Assembly (NCBI GenBank): GCA_027943335.1
Contig: BSBK01001578.1
Location: 865,485-929,484 of the forward strand
Direction of reading: 5' to 3'
Length of the DNA: 64,000 nt
From: Chamaecyparis obtusa
Lineage: Eukaryota; Streptophyta; Pinopsida; Cupressales; Cupressaceae
A program made the translations under genes and the position numbers. The notes under the pieces are model-generated. The model did no database searches and was not told the DNA's origin. It worked only from the letters and a program-made list of their open reading frames with translations. This document shows positions 36,486 through 46,978 of the stretch, in pieces. Every line of letters begins with the position of its first letter. Position 1 is the stretch's first letter.

Positions 36486-37619
36486 CATGATGCTTTGAGC
36501 TCACATGAAGAAAATAGAATGATCAAAGATCCAAATAAATACCTACCTCTACTTGCCTAGCCCGACTTCGCCCTCTTCGCGCGCGCAGCTGGGATTTGGG
36601 GAAAATTAGAAACGAGCCTTTCTTTTTTTTTTTTCAATAATCACGTGAGTGTCAAAATAACGATGGCACCGTCACTATTACGACAGAATCGGGGGAACTT
36701 GCAAAAAAACACAAAAATCACACAAATTGTAGTGTCGTCGCTACCCACCATCGGAATTCGACCCCAAATGTTGTAGTGACATGTCAACTTACAGAGGTTC
36801 GCATGAAGATTTGAGTGAGTTATGGGTTTCTGTATTGAGACTGGTATTTTTAGCTATTTAGAGCTGACATAGTTCCAATATTTGGTTCATTATGGTTCGA
36901 CATTGCAATATCTTTATATGTTGATCTATGTAGCATATTTGGGATATTGATGTGTGTCCTCAATTCTATTGGTTTGTGATTTGGAATCCTGCAAATATTT
37001 TTACTTGATTGACAGTCATTACAATTGTGTTCTTGAGGTTAAGTTCGGAGATGTTAATGATTTCAGAGATTTAAGTTGATGTGGATGTTACTGTGGTCAA
37101 TCAGGATGCTTTTGGATGTTTCTAGATCGTGCTTCTATTATGTTGTTGTTTCACATTGATTGGTGTGATCGCATTTGGTGATTTTTAGTTAGTGAGTTCA
37201 TGTTCTTGGCCGCCTTGGTGGTGTAGAGTGTTGCAAATGTTCCAGGCATAATTTCTAGAGGCTTAGCATGTTCGAGGATGGAGTTAATGGTCTAAGATAC
37301 ATAGATTGGTTCGCATTACATATTTGTAATTGTGTGGTTATATTTTTAATATTTGGATGTTTGGTCGACCTTGAAGAAATAAGTTGATGAATTGTATAAA
37401 TGTAATTGTATCCCTTTGTGGATCATGTGTGTAAGTGTGTATGTGCAAGTATGCGAGAGGTATGAGTGGAATTTTCAATTGAGGTAGATATCTAGTGTGG
37501 AAAAGAAATTTGTATCTGTACTTAAATGAAACTGACCTAGACATGTTCAAGATGCTATCATCCAGTTCATGATTTGTGGACTGTTGTCAACTGTGGATTG
37601 TAGTTCGTGTGATTGTTGT
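36486..37619. other. No recognisable gene; possibly upstream part of an old LTR
   Basis: A GC-rich spot at 36560-36600 (CTTCGCGCGCGCAGC) is followed by AT-rich DNA. The stretch from about 36776 may belong to the LTR relic that ends near 37930, but I cannot define a start. Confidence 0.45.
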
Positions 37620-37930
37620 AAGGCAATGAGCCTTCCCTATTGTATTTTAGCAATGTGCCTGAATGCATGTGTATTCCCATCGTAATACTCCTAATAGGGT
37701 ATAGTAGTTTTAACAATGTATATCATCTTGTGGGTTCATCCCCACCGTGGTTTTTCCCCTAACTAGATTTTCCATGCAAACAATCTTGGTGTTATGTGCT
37801 CTTGATGTGTTGTGGATCTATGCTTTACTATTCATTAATCAGATGTGAATTTTAAGGTTAAAAGATTGTTAAAGTTTGAAGTGTTGGACACAACTAATTC
37901 ACCCAGACACTCCCCCATCCCGCCCCCACT
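37620..37930 (+). repeat. Old copia-type LTR end (relic)
   Basis: GTGGGTTCATCCCCACCGTG, GTTTTTCCCCTAACTAGATT and TTCCATGCAAACAATCTTGG, then AATTCACCCAGACACTCCCC, match the layout of the end of plant SIRE-type copia LTRs and of the element B LTR (CTCACCATGGTTTTTTCC ... GATTCACCCCCCCC). No internal domain is attached, so it is a solo or truncated LTR. Confidence 0.5.
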
Positions 37931-39233
37931 CAATTGTGTGGTGCCTTATTTCTATTAGTAAAGGGTTTTAAAATTAATAGAGCTGCCCTATTTTGGTAGT
38001 ATAGGGCTATAATATTAATGGAGATTGGCTATTTTGGGTAAGATGGATAGTAATCATATATAGTATGTACAATTATTTTTGCCATATTTTGGTTATGGAG
38101 GGCAATCAATCTTAATGGTGTATGGGCTATTACTGTATCAATTGTGGGTTGGGTGTTAATACCTATGCATGCTAGTAGTTCTTGCTAATAGGATGTTACT
38201 GTTAAGGGATGTATAGAATATTTATACTATGCATAGAAATAATCCTTGATTTTGTACTTTTGAATATATTATTTTAATATCAATTAAATATTATATTACT
38301 AATAAAAAATATATAATTATTCATCTACAATTTATTTTATTATATCATTCAAATGCTTGAAAAATATTAATTTTTTTACAATTTTTTAAAAAATTTCTAA
38401 AAAAATATACACAATATAATTATTCATCTATAACCTATTTCAATATATTATTTGAATGCTTGTACAATTTCTTCAAAGTTTTCAATAAAAAAGTAACTCC
38501 CAACTAACAAAAAATAAACTAAACATTTTATCATTGGAATAAATTTAACTAGATTTTTTTTGAATTTCTCTAAACTGTTCTTAGAAAACGAACTCCTAAC
38601 ACACACAAAATCAACTAAACATTTCATCGTTAAAATGATTTAATTAGAAAATATAAACTTCTATCTTCAACATATAAACAATTGCAGTTCGGACAAATCT
38701 GATTTGATAGGCTATTTGTAAATTTGTTCAATCCAGTGCCAACTTTTGTAAAGCTAAATCTATTTATAGGATTTGTGTAGTATAGCTGCATGTTGAAGAA
38801 AACGTGAGCAAATCTGTATGAACAATTTCATATTCAATTTGATGTAGGAGAAAATATGATAAAAGAAAAGGAAGAGCAGCTTCAATTTATGTTGAAGAAA
38901 CAGATAGAAGGAAAAACAATCAAGAACAGGGCCTGTTATGCAAGCTTGAATGCTAAAAAACCATGAGTAATAAATATAGCCATTATATAAAAATGCTGAC
39001 AAAGGCTTCCAAGCATCAGATAATATACTGAATAGAGAAACAATTGGATCATAGCAACCCTGTCTGTTCCAAAATATGATATACGTAATTACTTACTTTT
39101 AATTAAGGAATAAGACCTTAAAAACCCTGCCTTGAAATAAAGATTTTCTGCGCCATTAACAGGCTAGCAGGAGAGTATTCATGTTGCTAAAATAAATATT
39201 ACCTCTATGAACAAATAGTGGTTCAGAGCATCT
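37931..39233. other. AT-rich intergenic DNA 3' of the KAP gene
   Basis: No coding motif. It includes the expected 3' untranslated side of the minus-strand KAP gene just below 39234. Confidence 0.6.
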
Positions 39234-42168
39234 TTATGACAGTCCAGAATGCTCAAGTCTTTTTTGCTTAGGTAATGGCCATTCGAGATTGCCAGCTTTG
39301 CAAAAAAATCTAAACTTCTGAAAAGCTTTTATACCCTTCATTGAGACATCATAATTGTTCAATGCTGCTCTCATACGCCGCCAATTGTTTAGCTCCTTTT
39401 CAATCTTCTTGTTTTTCCCAGCCTTCTGTGTAATTTCCTTTAATTTTTGTTCTCTGTTGCTGCTTCCAGGATCCTCTCTATTCTCGGAAACGCTTTTTCC
39501 TTTTAAGTCTTCATTCAATTTTTCTGCTTTCATCTCCTCTGTATTGTTATTGGAAACTTCTTTCTCTTTCAAACTGTCTTCTTTGGGTTTCTCTGGCTTC
39601 AACTCTTTACTTTCAACCTCTTCTCTATAATAGCCTACCATGTTTTTATGCTCAAAATTATTTTCTATATAGGATTCTACTATTTCTCTTAATGTAGGCT
39701 CACTAAATCCAGATTCAGATTTGTAGGTCTTCAGAATGCCAATTTTATTCCATTCCTGCAGAAGAAAAAAAAAAGTAACATTTAATTACAGTTATTTATA
39801 TTGTATTCTTCGTAAGGATGTATTTAATTCCGAGGTAAATTTACATACCTGTATGAGAAGGTTCATATTTTCTTGCCATTCCCAACAAATAAAAATCCAA
39901 GCGATCAACTCAACATCCCATCCCTCTAAATATCGGGTTTCCCACTTCATGAAGCAGATACACCAGACCCATCTATGATAGTAAAGCAGACATTTCCACT
40001 GTCGAGGCAGTTTCCGATGCTCTGTAACCACCTTCTGAAAATAACAAAATGCCTCTTGTTCTCGTGAGGTATACCTCACGAACAACATCTCCGTTATTGG
40101 AATCAGCTTCCCAGGACCCTGGTCACCTGCTTGAAGATGCGTTTAAAGTTAGACGCTGGTTATTTATTGATTAGTAAAACATAAAAATAAGTCTCTAATC
40201 AATTTAGTATATTTATAGTAAATCCTTCTGAACTTTATCTTCACTTACCTCTCCACAGTAGTATTTGTAAATGAAAAATAAAATGAAAAATCAAATTCGT
40301 TATTGCGTTCTCCACAGGATCTTTCATTGCTTCCGTCTAATCCTATTAAATATAGATCCCCTTTTACAATTAACATCAAATTATTGTAATGTCATTTTGA
40401 TAGTTACCTGCTGCATTTGCAATGGAGTCGTCGTCTGTACTAGTGTCGCTTGCTTCTGTTTCTAAAAATAAGTCTCTAATCAATTTAGTATATTTATATT
40501 AATAGTAAATCCTTCTGAACTTTATCTTCACTCACCTCTCCACAGTAGTATTTGTCAATGAAAAATAAATGAAAAATCAAATTCGTTATTGCGTTCTCCA
40601 CAGGATCTTTCATTGCTTCCGTCTAATCCTATTAAATATAGATCCCCTTTTACAATTAACATCAAATTATTGTAATGTCATTTTGATAGTTACCTGCTGC
40701 ATTTGCAATGGGGACGTCTATCCTAGTGTCGACGCTTGCTTCTGTTTCCATTTGAGTGGTTACTTGTCGATCTAAAAAGAACAAAATTCGCCCATTTTTT
40801 AAATAACATCTACATAGAAATATAGATGTAAAATGTTTTTTTTTTGGTACTAAATTGCTATTTAAAGGAATATAAAACTAATAATAATCATTCTACTTAC
40901 ATTTTTAACTGAAATCTACAACCGACCATAAAAAATTATAATTAATGTTCGTTATCCTTCAGTATTGTTACCTGGTAGCAAATTTTCCGGGATGAAAATT
41001 TCCTTAACATTGTATCCTATATCTGTAATTTCATTTCTTCTTTCAAATGGAGAAAAAAGAGCATCATAATCGCTATCTATTTCAGAATAAGATTCATCAT
41101 CTGGTTCTTTGACTTGTTCAGTAAGCACACCGATCTGTACTTCCAGAAACCTTCTGAATTCGTCTTGACTGGGATCAGGTAGGTCGAGTGACAGTTGAAT
41201 TATCTTTTGGAGATACTTATCTTCTAATTCCGGCTCACCATGTAGTTGAGATTTATCTCCATGCCTTTTTCTGATCGCTTGGTAGATCATGGCTTTGTCC
41301 ATGCCTACTATTACACTTATTTTGCATACAGCCAACACAAGATTTATTGCTGACAAAACCTGTATCATGTATAGAAATTTTGAATTAATAAACTCTAACT
41401 AGTAATAAAGTTTCAGACGGAATAAATTCCCATTGCATTTACCTGCAAAATAACAGATTCTTTACATCGGTCAAGATCATCTACAAACACGATAATTCTG
41501 AGATCATCTTTCTTACGAGATGTAGATGTAGAAGCAGGTTGTCGATTTGACATGGTCTCTCGGAAGAATTTAGGCCACAAGTATAAAATGAAGCAACAGC
41601 TAGTAATCAAGTGCCAAATGCAGCTCGCAGCAGTGCATAGAAAAAATGGCTTTCTACGAATTTCTCCTTTGAGAAAAGTAATGTCAGAGATTACTCTTTC
41701 CTGATAACCCAACTTGTCCGTGTGGTCAGGGAATTTAGTGTAATTCATCAATTGAGTACTCACTGGATTTAGAGTGGCCATCACTGATTTCCCCACCGAC
41801 CAGGCCATGATGACTATAGTTGCCGGTAATGATGCATATTTTAGGTTTACAACTTGCTTTAAATTTAATGAATCCAGTAGCAGCCATAAAATCAAGGCAA
41901 ATGTTCCAGCCAAGAAGATTGTAAGGACGCATGGAAAGATCACATTAATCAATATAGTTTGTTTCTGACTTCTCCACGTGTTTCTGCAGCACGTGCTCAG
42001 CCACTGAGCTTCTGTCATTAATCCTTCCATTTCTTTAGTGATTTCGACTGCCAAACCAGCCAATGCTTCTGACTCATTCCGATACTTCCATGCATTATAC
42101 TGCACAGTTATGATGGCGGGCACGGTCGTAATTTCTTCAGAAAATAATCCTTGATCTTTTCTAGTGAA
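39234..42168 (-). CDS. KAP-family P-loop NTPase gene, 3' exons
   Basis: Exons with GT/AG borders and matching phases: 42168-41443, 41359-40972, 40771-40694, 40461-40408, 40126-39849 and 39755-39234 (stop TAA). The first has VQYNAWKYRNESEALAGLAV, then three hydrophobic membrane segments and the Walker B box RIIVFVDDLDRC; the next has AINLVLAVCKISVIVGMDKA. Hydrophobic segments between Walker A and B are a hallmark of KAP NTPases, membrane-associated ATPases. The C-terminus is Trp-rich (WVWCICFMKWETRYLEGWD) and ends in a Lys/Glu-rich coiled tail. No stop breaks these exons. The exon with Walker A is not seen; upstream lie a copia fragment, a partial second copy and transposon E, so the gene may be truncated or have very long introns. 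Confidence 0.78.
40173..40750 (-). repeat. Tandem duplication carrying one small exon of the KAP gene
   Basis: A ~290-bp block (starting AAAAATAAGTCTCTAATCAA at 40173 and again at 40463) is repeated. Each copy has one exon encoding ...ETEAS...IANAAG (40461-40408, 54 nt; 40771-40694, 78 nt). Both exons are multiples of three in phase 1-1, so keeping either or both preserves the frame. Confidence 0.85.
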
Positions 42169-42839
42169 CTGAGGATGATAAATAAGTGAAAGAAACAGGT
42201 GAATTACAATAAACAGAGTACTGAAAATACAGATCATATATATTAAAGAAAAACAGAGCATATAATCAACTGTATGTTACAGCATCCAGGTCAAATCTTA
42301 TTGATTAAAAAAAACTTGCAGATACAAATATTGTATGCTACAGCACACAAGCAAATTCTGTTCTCAGAAAAAGCTACACCAGACTCATACACAAAAATAC
42401 ATATATATAGGAAGGATCACTTTCAACGGTGAGCAAAGATAGTTTAATTACTTGCTGTATATGGCAGAAAATACAAATCTCATTTTTAAATTTGATTATT
42501 TTCCCAAGCACACAGATAACCATAGATCAGATTTCCTACAGTCGGTGGTCAGAGATGGTACGAGATTAAAGACAAAAAAAATAGAGCATACAAGGATCAG
42601 ATTGCAGGGAGTTCATATTGAAGACAAATCTGATTGTAGATAGCTCAGATTGTGGCAGTGGAGATGAGGACAAATCAGATATCAAATTAGATTGCCCTTT
42701 TTTGGCGGTGATTGAGTCGGTTTCATAAATGGAACGGGTGAGAAATTTATTCTTTACTCCTACACTCTCCTTTAATGTCGACCATGTATTCTTAAGTAGA
42801 ACTGTTGTTACAACATACAAACTCTTATATTTTCTCTGT
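42169..42839. other. Intron or upstream DNA of the KAP gene
   Basis: Contains no recognised exon. Up to about 42440 it is duplicated at 44893-45185. Confidence 0.55.
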
Positions 42840-44070
42840 GAGTTTCAAATAGCCCTTTGCCAACGGTTTTGTAAATATATTTGCATATTGATTTGCAGAA
42901 CTCCATGCAAATTTTATTTTCAGCTATTAATTCTTGAATGAAATGATACCTAGTATCAATATGCTTACTTTTCTTATGAAAAATGTGATTCTTTTTTACT
43001 GCAATAGCAGATTTGTTGTCACAATAAATTTGAGGCAGTTATCCCTGTTCATGTAGCAACTAAGTCAAAATCCTTCTCATCCAAACAGTCTGACAAGCTG
43101 CTGTTGTCACTGCAACATATTTTGCCTCAACCGATGATAAAGTCACAATGGGTTGCTTCTTTGATGCCCATGTTCTGCACCCAATCCAAAACTGAAAACA
43201 TACCCAAATGTGTTTTTCTTGTCATCAACACTATTTGCAAAATCACTATTAGAATATCCAGTCAATTTAAAATCTGCAGTTGATGTATACAAAATACCAA
43301 AATTTGTTGTTCCGACAATATATCTTAAGATTCTTTTTTCAGCTTGACAATGTTTACTCATAGGAGACTCCATAAACCTGGATATTAAACTTACATAAAA
43401 CATTATATCAGGCATTAATATTGTCAACTACACGAGACTTCCAACCAATCTTGTATATAAAGTTGGATCAACATTTGACCTTTGATCTTTCTTACTAAGT
43501 TTTGTACCAGTTACCACTAGTGTTGTAGTTGGCTTATAGTTCAACATCCTAAACCTTCTCAAAACATCTTTTGCATACTTTGTTTGACATATAAAAATAC
43601 CATCTTTAGATACAAGGTCGACTTACTTGGGCTTCTATTGAGTCCTTTACTATTCAAGTATTCATCAATTCTAGTATACCATACTCTGGGAGTTTGTTCC
43701 AATCCATATAATATCTTATTTAACTTATAGACCTTATCTTCTTGCCCTTCAATCTCGTATTCTGGAGGTTGTTTAACATAAATCTCGTATTCTAGAGGTT
43801 GTTTAACATAAATCTCTTCTTCCAAAAATCCATTTAAAAATGCAAACTTTACATCCATTTGATGCATTTTCCATTTTATTTTTGCTACAATAGCCAACAC
43901 CACTCTTATTGTGTCAAGTCTAGCAACAAGTGCAAACGCTTCATTATAATCAATATTGAGATGTTGATTGAACCCCTAAGCTACAAGTCTTGCCTTGTGC
44001 TTCTCAACCCCACCTTCAACATTTAACTTAGTCTTATAAACCCATTTAACACCTATACTATTTTTAATTA
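42840..44070 (-). pseudogene. Ty1-copia pol fragment (RT and RNase H)
   Basis: On the minus strand from 44060: VKWVYKTKLNVEGGVEKHKA, RLVA then a stop, MDVKFAFLNGFLEEEIYVKQ, KLNKILYGLEQTPRVWY. The YVDD region is not readable. Then come RNase H (TGYSNSDFANSVDDKKNTFG) and the end (KSKHIDTRYHFIQELIAENK) down to about 42,840. A small internal duplication repeats EIYVKQP.EYE. Gag, integrase and LTRs are absent. It lies between the two copies of the KAP exon. Confidence 0.88.
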
Positions 44071-44074
44071 ATAG

Positions 44075-45185
44075 TATCATGTATAGAAATTTTGAATTAA
44101 TAAACTCTAACTAGTAATAAAGTTTCAGACGGAATAAATTCCCTTTGCATTTACCTGCAAAATAACAGATTCTTTACATCGGTCAAGATCATCTACAAAC
44201 ACGATAATTCTGGGATCATCTTTCTTATGAGATGGAGATGTAGATGTAGATGTAGAAGCAGGTTGTTGATTTAGCATGGTCTCTTGAAAGAATTTAGGAC
44301 ACAAGTATAAAATGAAGCAACAACTAGTAATCAAGTGCCAAATGTAGCTCACAGCAGTGCATAGAAAAAATGGCTTTCTACGAATTTCTCCTTTGAGAAA
44401 AGTAATGTCAGAGATTACTCTTTCCTGATAACCCAACTTGTCTGTGTGGTCAGGGAATTTAATGTAATTCATCAATTGAGTACTCACTGGATTTAGAGTG
44501 GCCATCACTGATTTCCCCACCGACCAGGTCATGATGGCTATAGTTGCCAGTAATGATGCATATTTTAGCTTTACAACTTGCTTTAAATTTAATGAATCTA
44601 GTAGCAGCCATAAAATCAAGGCAAATGTTCTAGCCAAGAAGATTGTAAGGACGCATGGAAAGATCACATAAATCAATATAGTTTGTTTCTGACTTCTCCA
44701 CGTGTTTCTGAAGCACGTGCTCAACCACTGCGCTTCTGTCATTAATCCTTCCATTTCTCTAGTGATTTCAACTGCCAAACCAGCCAATGCTTCTGACTCA
44801 TTCCGATACTTCCATGCATTATACTGCATAGTTATGATGGTGGGCATGGTCATAATTTCTTCATGTAAATATCTTCCATCTTCTCTAGTGAACTGAGGAT
44901 GACAAATAAGTGAAAGAAATAGGTGAAATACAATAAACAAAGTACTGAAAATACAGAGCATATATATTAAAGAAAAATAGAGCATATAATCAATGGTATG
45001 TTACAGCATACAGGTCAAATCTTATTGATTAAAAAAACTTCAGATACAAATATTGTATGCTAAAACATACAAGCAAATTCTGTTCTCAGAAAAAACTACA
45101 CCAGACTCATACCCAAAAATACATATATATGAAGGATCACTTTCAACGGTGAGCAAATATAGTTTAATTGCTTCCTGTATATGGG
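44075..45185 (-). pseudogene. Partial duplicate of the KAP NTPase gene
   Basis: This segment repeats 41362-42441 at about 94% by eye. Its exon (44892-44155) is open and 12 nt longer than the original because of extra Ser-Thr codons before KKDDPRIIVFVDDLDRC. Several replacements occur (for example Cys to Phe and Gly to Arg in the first membrane segment). The next exon is not present downstream: the copia fragment begins at once. The other end stops at about 45185, where the ends of transposon E begin. Confidence 0.85.
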
Positions 45186-45480
45186 GGTAAGTGCACAAAG
45201 ATGGGGGACCAAAAAGATGCCACTTTTGTTTTTGGCCCCCCATCGCGCATAGTGCGCACGCACTAAAGGGTGTGCGCCCTATGGTTTGGGTTGCCCAAGC
45301 CTTAGGCTTGGGCAACCCAAGACATAGGGCGTACGCCCTTGCGCGCTTTGGAAAATTTAGTGTTTTCCAAAGGGCGTACGTCCTTTGTAAAAACTTATAT
45401 ATTTTTGCTGCACGCGGGTTTGAGCTCATTTTGCTTTCTCAAACCCGCGTTTTCAGCTAAGAGGTTATTTGAAAGTGCGC
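45186..45480. repeat. Left end of E: cluster of palindromes
   Basis: A perfect 14-bp stem with 3-bp loop at 45288-45318 (GGGTTGCCCAAGCC / GGCTTGGGCAACCC), a stem TTTGGAAAA...TTTTCCAAA at 45347-45372, GCGGGTTTGAG...CTCAAACCCGC at 45415-45450, and several RGGGCGTACGYCC or TGCGC motifs. Such clusters suit transposase binding. Confidence 0.8.
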
Positions 45481-45525
45481 ACGTCCTATTATAGTTGTTT
45501 GTGAATCGATTATTTGTGTTCATCC

Positions 45526-46961
45526 CAACGTTCCAGGACTCGGCGAGTCCGAGCCAGAGTCAGGCCAGCCGAGTCTGGCTGCCTCTGGACTCGGACTCGG
45601 TCGAGTTAGGCATGGACTCGCCGGACTCGGTGAGTCCCGATGCCTGGACTCGGCTGGCGGTCAGCACTTAAAAAAAACATTTTTTTATTATTTCACTTCG
45701 TTTTTTTGGTTTGTTTTGCCTTTTATAATATGTCTTTGACCTAAAAAGGTCATTCTATCACTTGCATAAGGAAAGAAGAGAGAAAAAAGGCTTGAGAGAA
45801 GAGGATTGGGGTTTTAGGAAGAAAACTGGTTGGCTCTCATTGAAGGAAAGACTGGCAGGGAGAAGGTTCTTAAAAAAAAAAAAACGACGACAAAACAAAA
45901 TAGTTCACAGTGAAGAACGAATAGTACCGAAGGGAAGGGCATAAGCAAGCAGTGAAGAAAATATAAGCGCCTGGCAGAAAAGAGTATGGGAGCGGAAGAA
46001 AATCACAAAAATGGTGTGTTCCATGGACTTTTGTGTGGGTTTGAAGGTGCTAATTTGGTCTTGGCTGCGGGGGCGCTGCCCCTCGACCCTGCTGGGGGCG
46101 TTGCCCCCTAGACCCCCATCGTCCTTTTGAGGAACACCACAATTGTGAGTTGGGACATCGGGATGGCATGAGGGAATTATTGAGTTCAGTTATCAGCCTT
46201 TGGAAAGTGTGACCAGTTGGTGAGACCCGAAGCTGCTGCAGGCATGGAGTGTCTGCATGCCGGAGGTGGAGAGAGCACTGGAGCAAGCCTTTCAAGAGGG
46301 GTACTACGCTTTGAGGCGTTCAGAGGAGTAGGTGTTGGCTGGACCGGACGTGAGGCTGTCTTGGTGGATGCATCCGAGTCTGATGACGAGGATTATGAGG
46401 AGGGTGATGATGAGGAGGATGATGATGAGGAGGGTGCCAATGAGAATGTCACTGAGGATCCTGTTTCAGTTCAGCCTTAGACACAGGGAGAGAGGATGGC
46501 TCTAGAGTCTTCCATGAGTCATTTTAGGCGTACTCGTAGGAGGACATAGGCTACTATGAGGCTATGAGCCTTTATTTTGAATTTTTGATATATGTTTTGA
46601 ACTTCTGATTCCATGGATTTCATATTCCATGAATATTGTAGACATTTTGATTTGACAGTGACACTATATTTCAGATTTCTATATGTTATTTGGTTTAACT
46701 TTAACTAATTTTCTTTAGAAATCCGTATTTTTACTTATGTGATCTATGCAAAGTTGTGTATGTGTGCAAAAGAGTTTCTATTTATCTCAATTATTGTGTA
46801 TTAGATGTTAATTGACTAAATATTGCAGAAAAAAACTTAAAATCCTTAAAAATCTTCGCATTTCATGGGTTTTTTGATTTGCCGAGTCTGGGCGCCGAGT
46901 CCGAGTCCGAGTCCATTTTGAGCTTTTTGAGTCCGAGGCGAGTCCGAGTCTTGGAACTATG
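45526..46961. mobile_element. Non-autonomous hAT element
   Basis: It is flanked by the 8-bp duplication GTTCATCC (45518-45525 and 46962-46969). The termini are inverted: CAACGTTCCAGGACTCGG at the left and CATAGTTCCAAGACTCGG read from the right. Sub-terminal regions are rich in GACTCGG/GAGTCCG repeats. The length is 1,436 bp, too short for a full transposase. It lies in the leader of the second gene of E, 17 bp before its ATG. Confidence 0.9.
46217..46480 (+). pseudogene. hAT transposase C-terminal remnant
   Basis: The reading frame ends with an acidic stretch, DASESDDEDYEEGDDEEDDD, as found at the C-terminus of many plant hAT transposases. No dimerisation or catalytic part is visible upstream, so only the tail exon seems to have been retained. 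Confidence 0.45.
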
Positions 46962-46978
46962 GTTCATCCATCGATCAA

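Noticed and set aside
45040..45460. Two overlapping frames of 89 and 129 codons
   Set aside because: They span the palindromic left end of E and part of the KAP intron, without any motif.
45191..45480. tRNA- or rho-independent-terminator-like hairpins
   Set aside because: The stems are palindromes of a transposon end; there is no cloverleaf and this is eukaryotic DNA.
45762..45944. Basic 60-codon frame within the hAT
   Set aside because: Lys/Arg-rich because of A/G-rich DNA; no hAT zinc finger or other motif is visible.
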